This document shows positions 54,538 through 63,812 of a stretch of 64,000 bases of DNA, piece by piece. The notes below the pieces were generated by a model, which was not told where the DNA came from, did not search any database, and saw only the letters and a program-made list of their open reading frames with translations. Within the stretch, counting starts at the first letter, position 1, and the number at the start of each line of letters is the position of its first letter. A program made the position numbers and the translations under genes. Origin of the DNA: GCA-002726655 sp046582185 (lineage in GTDB: Bacteria > Pseudomonadota > Gammaproteobacteria > Pseudomonadales > Azotimanducaceae); assembly GCA_046582185.1 (NCBI GenBank), contig JAYGEX010000042.1, forward strand, positions 1 to 64,000, written 5' to 3'.

Positions 54538-56076
54538 ATGTTGGCAGACCTTGGCGATTGTGTCAGGATGAATGATGCAATCGATGAAGTGTGGGGAAAC
54601 GTGACAAAAAGTTTTGATTATACTCGCGAGATAAAAAGGGTCGGAGCTGTACCCCTCTCCACAAAAATATTTCAAGGCTTTGGTGGTATCGTCAATAGCC
54701 ACAAGGATTTTGCCTTCGGCACGTTCCTGTTGCTTTATTACAGCCAGATCCTGGGTCTGTCTGCCTCTCTGGTTTCGGTGGTAATCGCGATTTCACTGCT
54801 TATTGATGCCATTACCGATCCGATTGTTGGTTCCATATCAGATAACTACAAATCGAAGTTGGGCCGCCGGCACCCTTTTATGTATGGCGCGGCTATTCCA
54901 TTTGGCGTCAGCATGTATTTTCTTTTTGCCCCTCCCCAAGGCATGAATGACTGGTTGGTGCTCAGCTGGTTACTCTTCTTTACTGTTACTGCTCGCTTGG
55001 CCTTCACCTTTTTTATTGTGCCTTGGCATGCTATCGCTGCAGAATTTTCTGATGATTATGTTGAACGAACATCGATCATTACCTTCCGCTACATGGTGGG
55101 TTGGACCGGCGGGGTTATATTCAGCATATTGACCTACCAGCTCATTTTTCCAAATACCGAGGAATATCCTGCGGGTATTCTGAACCCCGAGATGTATTCC
55201 TTCTTTGGCTTTGTGGTTGCTTGCCTTGTCATATTGTGGGCGCTTATTTCAACTCATGGCACGAGAAAGGAAATCCCCTATTTACTGCAGCCGACAAAAC
55301 CGACCCCACGGTTTAGTCTTAAACGTGTTATTGACGAGGTCATTCTTGCACTGAAGAACGCCAACTTTCGGCGCCTGTTTTTCTTGTTTGTGATGTTCTC
55401 CGGCCTGGCAGGCATCGGAGGGGTTTTTGATATCTATATGAACACCTACTTCTGGGAGTTCACCTCTGATGACTTGCCATGGTTCGCCGTGGCTGCCATC
55501 GGTGCAATTGCTGCGTTTATTACCATTCCGGCAATTCAACGGAGGTTGGACAAGCAGATAGTATTACAATATTTTCTCGGCTTATTTATGATTGGCGCTA
55601 TTCTAAAAGTGTGTTTTCGCTTTTGGGGCATCTGGCCTGACAACGGCGACCCACTGTTATTACAGTTGCTCATTGTTCATGCAATTGTGCAAATCTATCT
55701 GATAACAACCTGCGGCATTATGGTGGGTTCACTCATTGCCGACCTGATGGATGAGCAGGAACTGGAAACCAGCAAGCGGCAAGAAGGCGTATTTTCAGCG
55801 GCAATCAGTTTCTCGTCCAAGGCCACCAGCAGCATTGGCATTATTATCGGCGGTTTCCTGCTTGATTTTGTTGTGGTCATGCCGACCCAGGCGGCTCTCG
55901 GTAGTGTCGATGAAGACACGCTCTTTCGCTTGGCAGTCACTGATGGCGTTGTAATACCTTTGCTGTTCTTTGTTCCTATTTATCTCACGTCACGAATTAC
56001 TATGACCAGAAAACGCCTGGCTGAAGTCCAGGTCGAGCTGAAAGAGAGGCGTGGGCTCGGCACGTCCACGGAGTAA
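54538..56076 (+). CDS. GPH-type (MFS_2) sugar/solute:cation symporter
   Basis: A 512-residue transporter with about 12 membrane segments. The MelB-like loop SDNYKSKLGRRHPFMYGAA follows DAITDPIVGSI, the glycoside-pentoside-hexuronide symporter signature; FTFFIVPWHAIAAEFSDDYV is also typical. It would import a small organic solute with Na+ or H+. The N-terminal 40 residues are atypical and soluble-looking, so the real start could be ATG 54568. It precedes the PhyH gene on the same strand (61 bases), a possible operon. Confidence 0.85.
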   Translation: MLADLGDCVRMNDAIDEVWGNVTKSFDYTREIKRVGAVPLSTKIFQGFGGIVNSHKDFAFGTFLLLYYSQILGLSASLVSVVIAISLLIDAITDPIVGSISDNYKSKLGRRHPFMYGAAIPFGVSMYFLFAPPQGMNDWLVLSWLLFFTVTARLAFTFFIVPWHAIAAEFSDDYVERTSIITFRYMVGWTGGVIFSILTYQLIFPNTEEYPAGILNPEMYSFFGFVVACLVILWALISTHGTRKEIPYLLQPTKPTPRFSLKRVIDEVILALKNANFRRLFFLFVMFSGLAGIGGVFDIYMNTYFWEFTSDDLPWFAVAAIGAIAAFITIPAIQRRLDKQIVLQYFLGLFMIGAILKVCFRFWGIWPDNGDPLLLQLLIVHAIVQIYLITTCGIMVGSLIADLMDEQELETSKRQEGVFSAAISFSSKATSSIGIIIGGFLLDFVVVMPTQAALGSVDEDTLFRLAVTDGVVIPLLFFVPIYLTSRITMTRKRLAEVQVELKERRGLGTSTE

Positions 56077-56137
56077 GCAGCAGGTACTTAGCAAAGCCGA
56101 CGTTGACCTTTGGACCCGGATTTGGTCTTCTTGAGCC

Positions 56138-57337
56138 ATGGATCAGTCAGAGCTGGAAAATCTAAAAGTTTACGGTGAAACCCTGGTTGGCTGGGATGAG
56201 AAGACCGTGCCCAATGAGACAGTTGATGAGCACGGCAATTTTACATCCAGCAGCGGCTTCGCCATTCACGATCCAAGTGCGCCTCCCCGTCGTGTATACG
56301 ATGCGCCGGATGTCGTCGCGCTGCGTAGTAAACTTAAAGATCATAATGGCATCGATGGCCTCGATATTTGTGACCCGGATGAGACCGTTCGCATAGCACG
56401 GATATTTCGACGAGATGGCTTTGTTGTTGTCAGAGATATTCTCAATAGTGAGCAGCTTGCCCGCTTTCGTGAGGGCAGTGCCAGAGTATTAAAAGACATC
56501 CTGTCGATCCCCGGCATTGATGGCAGAAAGTATATTACCGAGTCGGGGCGCCTGCCTCATCGATATAGTTATGGTACTGCTTCGTCTTCCAGGCACATGT
56601 TGCATGATCAAGTCTGGGCTTCCATGATTGATCTACCAACCATTACACCAATTCTCATCGAGATGTTTGGCACAGATGATTACTACCTGTCCGGCGGAGG
56701 GGGTGATTTGTGTCTCCCGGGTGCTATCGAATATCAACATCTGCACTCCGACTTCTTCGACCGTCAAGCCCATGGGGATGAACGCCTGGCATATGTCAGG
56801 CAGGTCGGCTTGTTAAAGATTGCGCCGGGCAAGTCCTTTGCGGAACTCGATATGCGAACACAGAGACTGGTGATGGATAGAACGCCGCCTTCAATGACCG
56901 TCAATTTTCTGATGTCTGATCTCAATTGGGAGAACGGGCCTATTCGTCAGATTCCGGGAACCCATACATCCATGCAATCACCGCCATCGCTTGAGGAAGA
57001 GCCAAATTGGATGCGGTGGTCAACACTTGTGGGGGCGCCGGCAGGCAGTGGTGTATTCAGGGATCATCGTGCATGGCATGGTGCAACACCCAACCTTTCT
57101 AAAGAGGTGCGATCGATGCCGAATTTGGAGTATGTTCCGGCGTGGAATTCCGGAGCGGAGTTTATGAAGTCAATGCCTTATGAAATATGGGAGGGCCTGA
57201 CACCTCATGCTCAAAATATCAGCCGGCGTATTAAAGAGAAGCCGGGGGTCTGGCCCCTTGGTGCTGGTGTCATGCATCCGCTGGCGCAGAAGAGAAAAGA
57301 AGTAAGCGGTGTTTCCAAATCCGAGATTTTTACGTGA
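56138..57337 (+). CDS. Phytanoyl-CoA dioxygenase (PhyH) family protein
   Basis: A 399-residue Fe(II)/2-oxoglutarate oxygenase. The DGFVVVRDILNSEQLARF start of the fold is followed by the metal HxD in YQHLHSDFFDRQ (about residue 202), and the distal His in FRDHRAWHGATPNLSKEVR (about residue 312), with Arg as the 2-oxoglutarate anchor. A QIPGTHTS segment is typical. The N-terminal 90 residues are an extra domain. It would hydroxylate an alkyl or acyl substrate. The amidohydrolase gene B follows 55 bases downstream on the same strand. Confidence 0.87.
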   Translation: MDQSELENLKVYGETLVGWDEKTVPNETVDEHGNFTSSSGFAIHDPSAPPRRVYDAPDVVALRSKLKDHNGIDGLDICDPDETVRIARIFRRDGFVVVRDILNSEQLARFREGSARVLKDILSIPGIDGRKYITESGRLPHRYSYGTASSSRHMLHDQVWASMIDLPTITPILIEMFGTDDYYLSGGGGDLCLPGAIEYQHLHSDFFDRQAHGDERLAYVRQVGLLKIAPGKSFAELDMRTQRLVMDRTPPSMTVNFLMSDLNWENGPIRQIPGTHTSMQSPPSLEEEPNWMRWSTLVGAPAGSGVFRDHRAWHGATPNLSKEVRSMPNLEYVPAWNSGAEFMKSMPYEIWEGLTPHAQNISRRIKEKPGVWPLGAGVMHPLAQKRKEVSGVSKSEIFT

Positions 57338-57392
57338 AACAAGATGTTGAAACACGACAATATAAGTAAGCAAATTTGTTCTGGAGACCAAG

Positions 57393-58502
57393 ATGAATTA
57401 CCCAATAATTTCAGCTGATTCACATATCACCGAAGCGCCTAATACTTATATCGATTACATTGATGCGAAATTTCGTGATCGGGCGCCAAGAATAGAACGC
57501 ATGGGTGATGGCGACGTATTTGTTATCGATGGCATGGACAGGCCGATCCAGTTGGGTTTGGTAGCAGCGGCCGGGAAAAAGCCGGAGGAAATAACAGCGG
57601 GCGGCGTTAAGTTTGAGGAACTGCATCGTAGTGGGTGGGACCCAAAGGCACGCATGGCAGACCAGGACAAAGATGGCGTATCTGCCGAAATAATCTATCC
57701 CACTGTAGGCATGATGTTATGCAACCACAATGATTTTGACTACAAACAGGCTTGCTTCGATGCCTACAATCGCTGGATTGCAGAATATTGCAGTGAAAAT
57801 CTCCAGCGGCTCTTGGGTTGCGGTCAAACTGCAGTCAGTAGCCCGGAACAAACGGTGAAAGATCTTCAATCGATCAAGGATCTCGGTTTGCGTGGTGTGA
57901 TGATGTCAGGCAATCCAAAAGAGCAGGACTTTGATTCGGAAATATATAATCCGGTTTGGGAGAAAGCGATCGAGCTTGAACTACCTGTATCATTTCATAT
58001 CCTAACGACCAAAGGTGGCGGGCATCGTGGTCCAAAAATTAATAGTTTTCTGTCTATTATCAGAGGCAATCAGGACATTATGGGGACGCTGATTTTTGGT
58101 GGCGTGTTTGAAAGATATCCTGAATTAAAGGTTGTTTGCGTCGAAGCTGATGCTGGTTGGGTGCCACATTATCTTTACCGGATGGATCATGCCTACAATC
58201 GGCACAGGAACTGGCTCGCCCCAAATGTGAATCTTTCCAGGGCGCCCAGCGAATACTTCCTGGAACATATATACATTACTTTTCAGGATGATTGGGTTGC
58301 CTTTCGCAGCGCTGAAATGATGAATTGGCGAAGACTAATGTGGGCCAACGATTTCCCGCACTCGGATTCCACCTGGCCCTGGTCACAGGAAATGCTCGAA
58401 GAGCACACCAAGGTGCTTACTGCTGAAATGAAACGTGCCATTCTCAGCGAGAATGTCGCCGACCTCTATCAGATTGATACCAGCGCCTTGATGGCCTCCT
58501 GA
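57393..58502 (+). CDS. Amidohydrolase-2 family metal-dependent hydrolase B
   Basis: A 369-residue paralogue of the protein at 49497-50615. It opens IISADSHITEAPNTYIDYID, again DxHxxE instead of HxH, and shares VVCVEADAGWVPHYLYRM and MWANDFPHSDSTWPWS, the latter with the active-site Asp/His. It likely has a related but distinct substrate. Its TGA stop (58500-58502) directly abuts the stop of the convergent carboxymuconolactone-decarboxylase-like gene. Confidence 0.85.
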   Translation: MNYPIISADSHITEAPNTYIDYIDAKFRDRAPRIERMGDGDVFVIDGMDRPIQLGLVAAAGKKPEEITAGGVKFEELHRSGWDPKARMADQDKDGVSAEIIYPTVGMMLCNHNDFDYKQACFDAYNRWIAEYCSENLQRLLGCGQTAVSSPEQTVKDLQSIKDLGLRGVMMSGNPKEQDFDSEIYNPVWEKAIELELPVSFHILTTKGGGHRGPKINSFLSIIRGNQDIMGTLIFGGVFERYPELKVVCVEADAGWVPHYLYRMDHAYNRHRNWLAPNVNLSRAPSEYFLEHIYITFQDDWVAFRSAEMMNWRRLMWANDFPHSDSTWPWSQEMLEEHTKVLTAEMKRAILSENVADLYQIDTSALMAS

Positions 58503-58877
58503 CTATTTGTTTTTGTTTGCTCGCTGGTCGCGCTTGGCAAAAACTTCCTTTGCTACATTCATGCCTTCGACAGCGACCGGGAAACCGCCGTAGATGGCCA
58601 TGTGCATGATAAGTTCACTGATCTCCGTTCGCGTGAGACCGTTGTCGAGGCCACGACCGATGTGTAGTCTCAATTCGTTCGGGCAATGTAATGCGGTTAG
58701 TGCAGCAACGGTGATCAAGCTGCGATCTCTTTGAGATAGGCCTTCTCGCGACCACACACCCTCAGGCAAAACAGTATCGATAATTAGCTTTCCCCAATCA
58801 TCCCGAATTTCGTCGGGAGCTGGTAGCTGATCAGTTATCGCTCTGGATAGTTTTAGTTTTTCTTCTTCATTCATCAT
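58503..58877 (-). CDS. Carboxymuconolactone decarboxylase-like protein
   Basis: A 124-residue CMD/AhpD-fold protein of the PcaC type. ALTALHCPNELRLHIGRGLD and GLTRTEISELIMHMAIYGGF are the core; the peroxidase-type CxxC of AhpD is absent, which fits the decarboxylase branch. The His in LRLHI is the expected functional residue. It would decarboxylate a lactone intermediate of aromatic degradation, or serve an unrelated small-molecule step. GGAG lies upstream of ATG 58877. Confidence 0.84.
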   Translation of the reverse strand: MMNEEEKLKLSRAITDQLPAPDEIRDDWGKLIIDTVLPEGVWSREGLSQRDRSLITVAALTALHCPNELRLHIGRGLDNGLTRTEISELIMHMAIYGGFPVAVEGMNVAKEVFAKRDQRANKNK

Positions 58878-58984
58878 TGGTCGTTCTCCTGGTGGCTTGA
58901 CTTGGCCCGTGTCTGAATTCGTTATTACACGAAGTATTCAATTTGTTCTGCTGAACCCTTATGGGGTTGCAGCTTCACGCTATC

Positions 58985-60031
58985 TTACTTCGGGATTTTC
59001 GGGAAGAACTGATAACCGGGATCGGCAATTGCATCTCGTCTAATTTGCAGTAGCTGGCGCCAGGTAGGCAGCAAGCCATGAATTGCTGGTGGAAGATCAT
59101 GCTCGATGACCTTGCGCAGCTTTCCAAGATTATGAAATGGCACAGCTGGATACATATGATGTTCGAGATGATATTGCATGTTCCAGTAGTAGAACGCGGT
59201 CACGGGTGAACAGGTAAATGTTCGTGTACTCAAGCGGAAGTCAGGAGTATTGGCGCTTAATCCAAAATGTTGAGGCAGGCCCGTTAGAAATCCAAGCCAG
59301 CTGCAATATTGAGTACCAAAAGTGAACACCAGAATCAGGAACCAGTGCCCTGTGGCAATGAATATACAGACCAGAATTGTGTGCGCCACAATCAGGAACC
59401 TTGCCCAGTTTCGATGCTGTCTGCGCAGTCGCAGGTCAGTTTCCGGAATTAAGTGTTTGTACCAGGCGCCGGAAACTCTGCCCTTTGCATGGCGCCATAT
59501 TCCCTTGAGTTTTGTCCACGTCACAAGAGGGTTCCAGGCTAGAAGGCCAAGCCAGAATTGCCATCGGCGCAAGCTAAATCTTTGCGGTAGTACCACCTCG
59601 CCATCATTTTCAATATGGCATGTCGCGCGGTGATGAGCCGCATGGCTTCTTTGATACCACAAAAAGTCCGACCAGCTAATAAACGCATAGAGTTGTTCGA
59701 AGAATACATTCAGCGATCGTGTTTTAAAAACCGTCCTGTGTTGCAGTTCATGGATTGCGACCAGACCCATGAACGGGCCCATCGTGCCATGTACAAACAT
59801 CACAAGGACAAACAACGGTACTGACCAACTCCAATTATTGGCGGTGATGTTTATAAATGAAATATAAGCTGCGGTCATCGTGGTAAAGAAGAAGCCGAGA
59901 TGACCAAGGGTTTGTATCCAGCCACGCAAGTCGCTTCTTTGCATCAGCTTATTGAGAGTTGCCTTCTCTATTGGGCTGCGATACCAGGGAATGGTGGTGT
60001 CGGTATTGAATGTCTGGGGCAAGTCAATCAT
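58985..60031 (-). CDS. Membrane fatty acid desaturase
   Basis: A 348-residue desaturase. The three His boxes are LVAIHELQHRTVF, YQRSHAAHHRATC and YWNMQYHLEHHMYPAVP, and four to six membrane segments surround them. It introduces a double bond (or hydroxylates) using a di-iron centre at the inner membrane. The ATG at 60031 is chosen; the upstream TTG at 60079 would add 16 residues that look unrelated. It resembles marine gammaproteobacterial desaturases. The acyl-CoA dehydrogenase gene is divergent. Confidence 0.86.
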   Translation of the reverse strand: MIDLPQTFNTDTTIPWYRSPIEKATLNKLMQRSDLRGWIQTLGHLGFFFTTMTAAYISFINITANNWSWSVPLFVLVMFVHGTMGPFMGLVAIHELQHRTVFKTRSLNVFFEQLYAFISWSDFLWYQRSHAAHHRATCHIENDGEVVLPQRFSLRRWQFWLGLLAWNPLVTWTKLKGIWRHAKGRVSGAWYKHLIPETDLRLRRQHRNWARFLIVAHTILVCIFIATGHWFLILVFTFGTQYCSWLGFLTGLPQHFGLSANTPDFRLSTRTFTCSPVTAFYYWNMQYHLEHHMYPAVPFHNLGKLRKVIEHDLPPAIHGLLPTWRQLLQIRRDAIADPGYQFFPKIPK

Positions 60032-60330
60032 CAGGAACTGGATGTCGGCGTATGGATAGAATAAAACACAGTTCTTCAAGAATGGTCAAGCATCATGCAA
60101 AACGTGGTTGCCGACGGACAGGCTAAGCTACCGGCAATTGACTTTAGTCACGTGCAATAAGCGCTGCAGGTTTGCCCAGGTATTTATGACAGGTGCATAT
60201 CTATACCCTGATTCAGCGCTCTGATTGTGGTCTGGATATCATGCTAAATGATGTTGGTGGCTCTGGCCCGTGGAAAACCGTAAATTGACCGGGAAATTGG
60301 GTCCTAAATTGAGAAAACTGGAGAAAAATT

Positions 60331-61578
60331 ATGGCTGATATAGAGAGCGATTTATTTACGCTGGCAATGTCCGAGAAGGCAGAGCCGCTGATGGCGGCAG
60401 TGCAGAAACATATCCAGGAAAATGTTGTTCCTATTACGGAAGAGTTCCATGCGCTTGATAAGGAGAAGGAGGACCGGTGGTCCTGGCATCCGCGCCAATT
60501 GGAATTACTCGATGGTGCGAAAAACAAAGCTAAAGAATCAGGTTTGTGGAATTTCTTCCTGCCAGATTCTGAAATGGGCGAAGGTTTATCCAATCTGGAT
60601 TACGCATATATTGCAACGGAATTAGGCAAATATAGCCTGGCATCAGAGACATTAAATTGTAGTGCGCCGGACACCGGCAATATGGAAGTGCTGGAACGGG
60701 TAGGTACCGAAGCACAAAAAGAGCAATGGTTGAAACCTCTGCTTAGTGGTGAAATTCGCTCCGCTTATGCCATGTCTGAACCCGGAGTTCCTTCTTCAGA
60801 TGCAAAAAATATTAGAACTCAGGCTGTGTTGGATGGCGATGAATGGGTCATTAATGGCGAGAAATTTTATATCTCTGGTGCAGGCGATCCCCGCTGCAAG
60901 ATCATGATCACCATGGTGCAAACGAGTCCAGATGCGCCGCCCAGCAGACAACAATCACAGATACTGGTACCCAAGGATACACCGGGAGTTGAAATCCTGG
61001 AGGGTATGCAGGTGTTTGGGCAAGACCATGCGCCCCGTGGTCACATGCATATTCGCTTTAATAATGTTCGGGTACCGAAAGACAATATATTGCTCGGTGA
61101 GGGGCGCGGCTTTGAAATTTCCCAGGTTCGTCTGGGTCCGGGTCGAATTCATCACTGCATGCGATCTATCGGCAAGGCAGAGAAGGCGCTTGAGTTGATG
61201 GTTAAGCGAGCAGGTACCAGGGTGGCATTTGGTAAGCCGATTGCGAAGCTGGGCAAGAATCTTGAGATTATCGCACGTGCCCGAATTGAAATTGATGCTA
61301 TGCGCCTGATGGTGCTGCAAGCGGCAAAGGCTATGGACGTGCTGGGTAACAAGGAAGCCAGGGTGTATGTGAGTGCTGTGAAAGCCATGGTACCGGAGAA
61401 AGTTTGCCTCATTATTGACCAGGCTATACAGATGCATGGCGCAGCCGGAATCTCACAATGGACGCCATTAGCTGCAATGTATACAGATATGCGCCACCTT
61501 CGTTTTGCAGACGGCCCGGATGAAGTTCATCACATGGTTGTTGGTCGTAGTGAATTGCAGAAGTACGATCTATGGTAA
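60331..61578 (+). CDS. Acyl-CoA dehydrogenase (ACAD10/11-like)
   Basis: A 415-residue acyl-CoA dehydrogenase. The N-terminal helical domain is followed by the FAD/substrate segments SAYAMSEPGVPSSDAKNIRT and WVINGEKFYISGAGDPRC; the C-terminal domain has GRGFEISQVRLGPGRIHHCM, IQMHGAAGIS and LRFADGPDEVHHMVVGRSEL, the last a mark of the ACAD10/11 branch. It oxidises an acyl-CoA (possibly 4-hydroxy or branched). GGAGAAA precedes the ATG. A strong terminator follows. Confidence 0.92.
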   Translation: MADIESDLFTLAMSEKAEPLMAAVQKHIQENVVPITEEFHALDKEKEDRWSWHPRQLELLDGAKNKAKESGLWNFFLPDSEMGEGLSNLDYAYIATELGKYSLASETLNCSAPDTGNMEVLERVGTEAQKEQWLKPLLSGEIRSAYAMSEPGVPSSDAKNIRTQAVLDGDEWVINGEKFYISGAGDPRCKIMITMVQTSPDAPPSRQQSQILVPKDTPGVEILEGMQVFGQDHAPRGHMHIRFNNVRVPKDNILLGEGRGFEISQVRLGPGRIHHCMRSIGKAEKALELMVKRAGTRVAFGKPIAKLGKNLEIIARARIEIDAMRLMVLQAAKAMDVLGNKEARVYVSAVKAMVPEKVCLIIDQAIQMHGAAGISQWTPLAAMYTDMRHLRFADGPDEVHHMVVGRSELQKYDLW

Positions 61579-61617
61579 AGCGCCTCTGGTAACTGATATC
61601 AGGCGAGTCTTTTGAGC

Positions 61618-61646
61618 CCCAGCAGAAATGTCTGCTGGGTTTTTTT
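61618..61646 (+). terminator. Rho-independent terminator of acyl-CoA dehydrogenase
   Basis: A perfect 9-bp stem CCCAGCAGA / TCTGCTGGG with loop AATG is followed by seven T (61640-61646). Confidence 0.92.
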
Positions 61647-61669
61647 GTCTTTTTCTTTTTTTGCGCCGT

Positions 61670-62749
61670 TTATATTAGCTTTGGCTTAACCAGCCCAAGT
61701 TCAATCATGGTCTCGCCAGTTGTTCGAAGCGTATCCTCGATGTCTCGCGTCTCCAACCCCAGTTCTTCGCGTACCTTATCGCAGTGTGCGCGTGGAGCGT
61801 CGAAAGGCTGCCCGTGTTTTTCTATCATGGCATCGTACTCTGGGGGAGGGCCGCCAACATCGATATGGGGAAAGAGTGCCTGTAAATGTGTTTGCAACTG
61901 CTTCGCTGTCAGTTCTCCTGTGTCGTTTGTCGCGCACAGTTGATATCGTGAGCCAGGTTTGCAGGTATCACTTTCAATAATCAATGCCTGGGCTTCTGCA
62001 ACATCACGAACGTCAACACAATTCCACAGTGCCTGCCAGCCTCGGATGTTGTGCTTGCCGCGCAAGGTTCGGCCTAATGCCCACTGCCATGACCCGACGA
62101 GCTCATGTACCGTTGAGAGCAAGGGCCCAAGTACAACAATAGGGCATACGGAAATAGCATCGAAGCTTCCATCCTGCTCGGCAAATTGATTCACAATATG
62201 TTCGCACTCAACCTTGGCCATGGCATAAGCGATTTCACCTTTGTCTATCAGGTTATCGGTATTCCAGTTTTTATCCTTTTCACGATTGTCAGACGCCCAG
62301 TCATCTTCCGTGAATACATAGCCTGATTTTGCCGGATGGCCAATAGCTGCGAAGGAGCTGGTGTAGACAAATCGTTTTACCGTCCCTGAACGCTTAACTG
62401 AGCCAAGCACGTTTTTAGTGCCATTGATAGCGCCATCATAAACCTGTTGTGGATTATTCACGTTTCCGTAGCCCATGGCTGTTCCCACATGGAGGACGGC
62501 GCTGCAACCGGAAAAAGCCTCGTCGTAACTGCCCTCATCGAGTAAATTGGCTTGATGCAAGCTTAGCTTTCCCGGATGTTCTTCGTTTAATGCGAGCAGG
62601 AACGCGCTCTTGTCCGGATTAGACATGTCTCGAACGCAGGCACGAACTTCATAACCCCTCTTCATTAGTGCGATGACGACGTGCGCGCCAATATATCCTG
62701 AAGCACCGGTAACGGCGACGGGTCCATCTGCTTTGCTTACTGAAGGCAT
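61670..62749 (-). CDS. NAD-dependent epimerase/dihydroflavonol-reductase-like protein
   Basis: A 359-residue extended SDR. VAVTGASGYIGAHVVIALMK is the cofactor fold, VYTSSFAAIG holds the catalytic Ser region and YAMAKVECE the YxxxK. It looks like the DFR/anthocyanidin-reductase-like group, reducing a ketone or aldehyde with NAD(P)H. ATG 62749 is chosen over 62842 because the earlier part lacks fold and ribosome-binding site. It lies 100 bases downstream of the epoxide-hydrolase-like gene, same strand. Confidence 0.88.
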   Translation of the reverse strand: MPSVSKADGPVAVTGASGYIGAHVVIALMKRGYEVRACVRDMSNPDKSAFLLALNEEHPGKLSLHQANLLDEGSYDEAFSGCSAVLHVGTAMGYGNVNNPQQVYDGAINGTKNVLGSVKRSGTVKRFVYTSSFAAIGHPAKSGYVFTEDDWASDNREKDKNWNTDNLIDKGEIAYAMAKVECEHIVNQFAEQDGSFDAISVCPIVVLGPLLSTVHELVGSWQWALGRTLRGKHNIRGWQALWNCVDVRDVAEAQALIIESDTCKPGSRYQLCATNDTGELTAKQLQTHLQALFPHIDVGGPPPEYDAMIEKHGQPFDAPRAHCDKVREELGLETRDIEDTLRTTGETMIELGLVKPKLI

Positions 62750-62849
62750 TAGCTTGATTCCTGTTCTGAAATTGTCATTTCTGGGTCTGCATATTTTTCT
62801 TAATGCCGAGGCATAATGATATTGTTGGAAAGGCTGATCCAATACAGGC

Positions 62850-63812
62850 CTATTTTATGCATGCCAGAAATTCCAATAATAGTTCGTTGGTCTTTTGTGC
62901 GCGTTCCTGTTGAATCCAGTGTCCGGCACCTGGCAGGATTTCACTTTTGAATAGCTGGGGTAATGTCTGGTTGTATTTGGCGATTGATGCTGCACCCCAC
63001 ATGGTAGGGCCATCTCTTTCGCCGCCGATAAAGAGGGACGGTATAGTGATGGGTTGTCCTGCAAAGGGTGCCAGATCTTCCCAGTCACGGTCGACATTTC
63101 GATATCGGCTGAGCGGGCCGAAGAACCCCGAATATTCGAATTCCCGGGTATATACTTCAAGATCTTCCTGGCTCATCCACTCGGGCATCTTGTCGGGGTA
63201 AACGAATCGTTCCTTGAGTGTCTTGCCTCTGGTTACCGAACTGATATTCGGGCCATCCTTAATGTCCCCGCCAGCGCACCAATAGAATCCGAGGATCCAT
63301 CGTTGAATATCTTCCTCGATTTCCTTTTCGGCTTTACCAACTTCCTGGAAATGATTGATATAAAATTCGTCTTCTCCAGCCATCTGCGCGAACATTTCGG
63401 TGGGTCGAATTGCGCCTCCCCCTGCTGAATAGGGTACTGACAAGCCAGCAACGCCATTGAACAGGTCGGGCCGAAGCAGGGCAGAGTTCCAGGCGATGGG
63501 TGCACCCCAGTCATGACCTACGACGGTTACCTTGCCGTTATCGATCGCTTCCACTACGCCCACTACATCGCCGACTTTCTTTAACATTCGATAGTCTTCG
63601 ACTTTTGTTGGTTTCGAAGAGCGGCCGTAGCCGCGAACATCCATGGCGACCGCATGATAGCCATGCTCTGCCAATACGGGAAGTTGTTCGCGCCAGGAAT
63701 ACCATGACTCGGGAAAGCCGTGGATCATCAAGACAGTGGGTCCTTCTCCTGCTTCGGCCAGGTGAATACGGATGTTATTGGCTGCGACAGTACGGTGCTT
63801 GATTTCAGTCAT
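62850..63812 (-). CDS. Epoxide hydrolase-like alpha/beta hydrolase
   Basis: A 320-residue alpha/beta hydrolase. LMIHGFPESWYSWREQLP carries the oxyanion-hole motif, VVGHDWGAPIAWNSALLRP the nucleophile Asp (about residue 103), GGERDGPTMWG the acid, and PGAGHWIQQERAQ the His. The lid contains the Tyr-bearing YSGFFGPLSRYRN. HGFPESW with GHDWG is characteristic of epoxide hydrolases, though haloalkane dehalogenase-like activity cannot be excluded. The next 188 bases to the window end show nothing supported. Confidence 0.9.
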   Translation of the reverse strand: MTEIKHRTVAANNIRIHLAEAGEGPTVLMIHGFPESWYSWREQLPVLAEHGYHAVAMDVRGYGRSSKPTKVEDYRMLKKVGDVVGVVEAIDNGKVTVVGHDWGAPIAWNSALLRPDLFNGVAGLSVPYSAGGGAIRPTEMFAQMAGEDEFYINHFQEVGKAEKEIEEDIQRWILGFYWCAGGDIKDGPNISSVTRGKTLKERFVYPDKMPEWMSQEDLEVYTREFEYSGFFGPLSRYRNVDRDWEDLAPFAGQPITIPSLFIGGERDGPTMWGAASIAKYNQTLPQLFKSEILPGAGHWIQQERAQKTNELLLEFLACIK

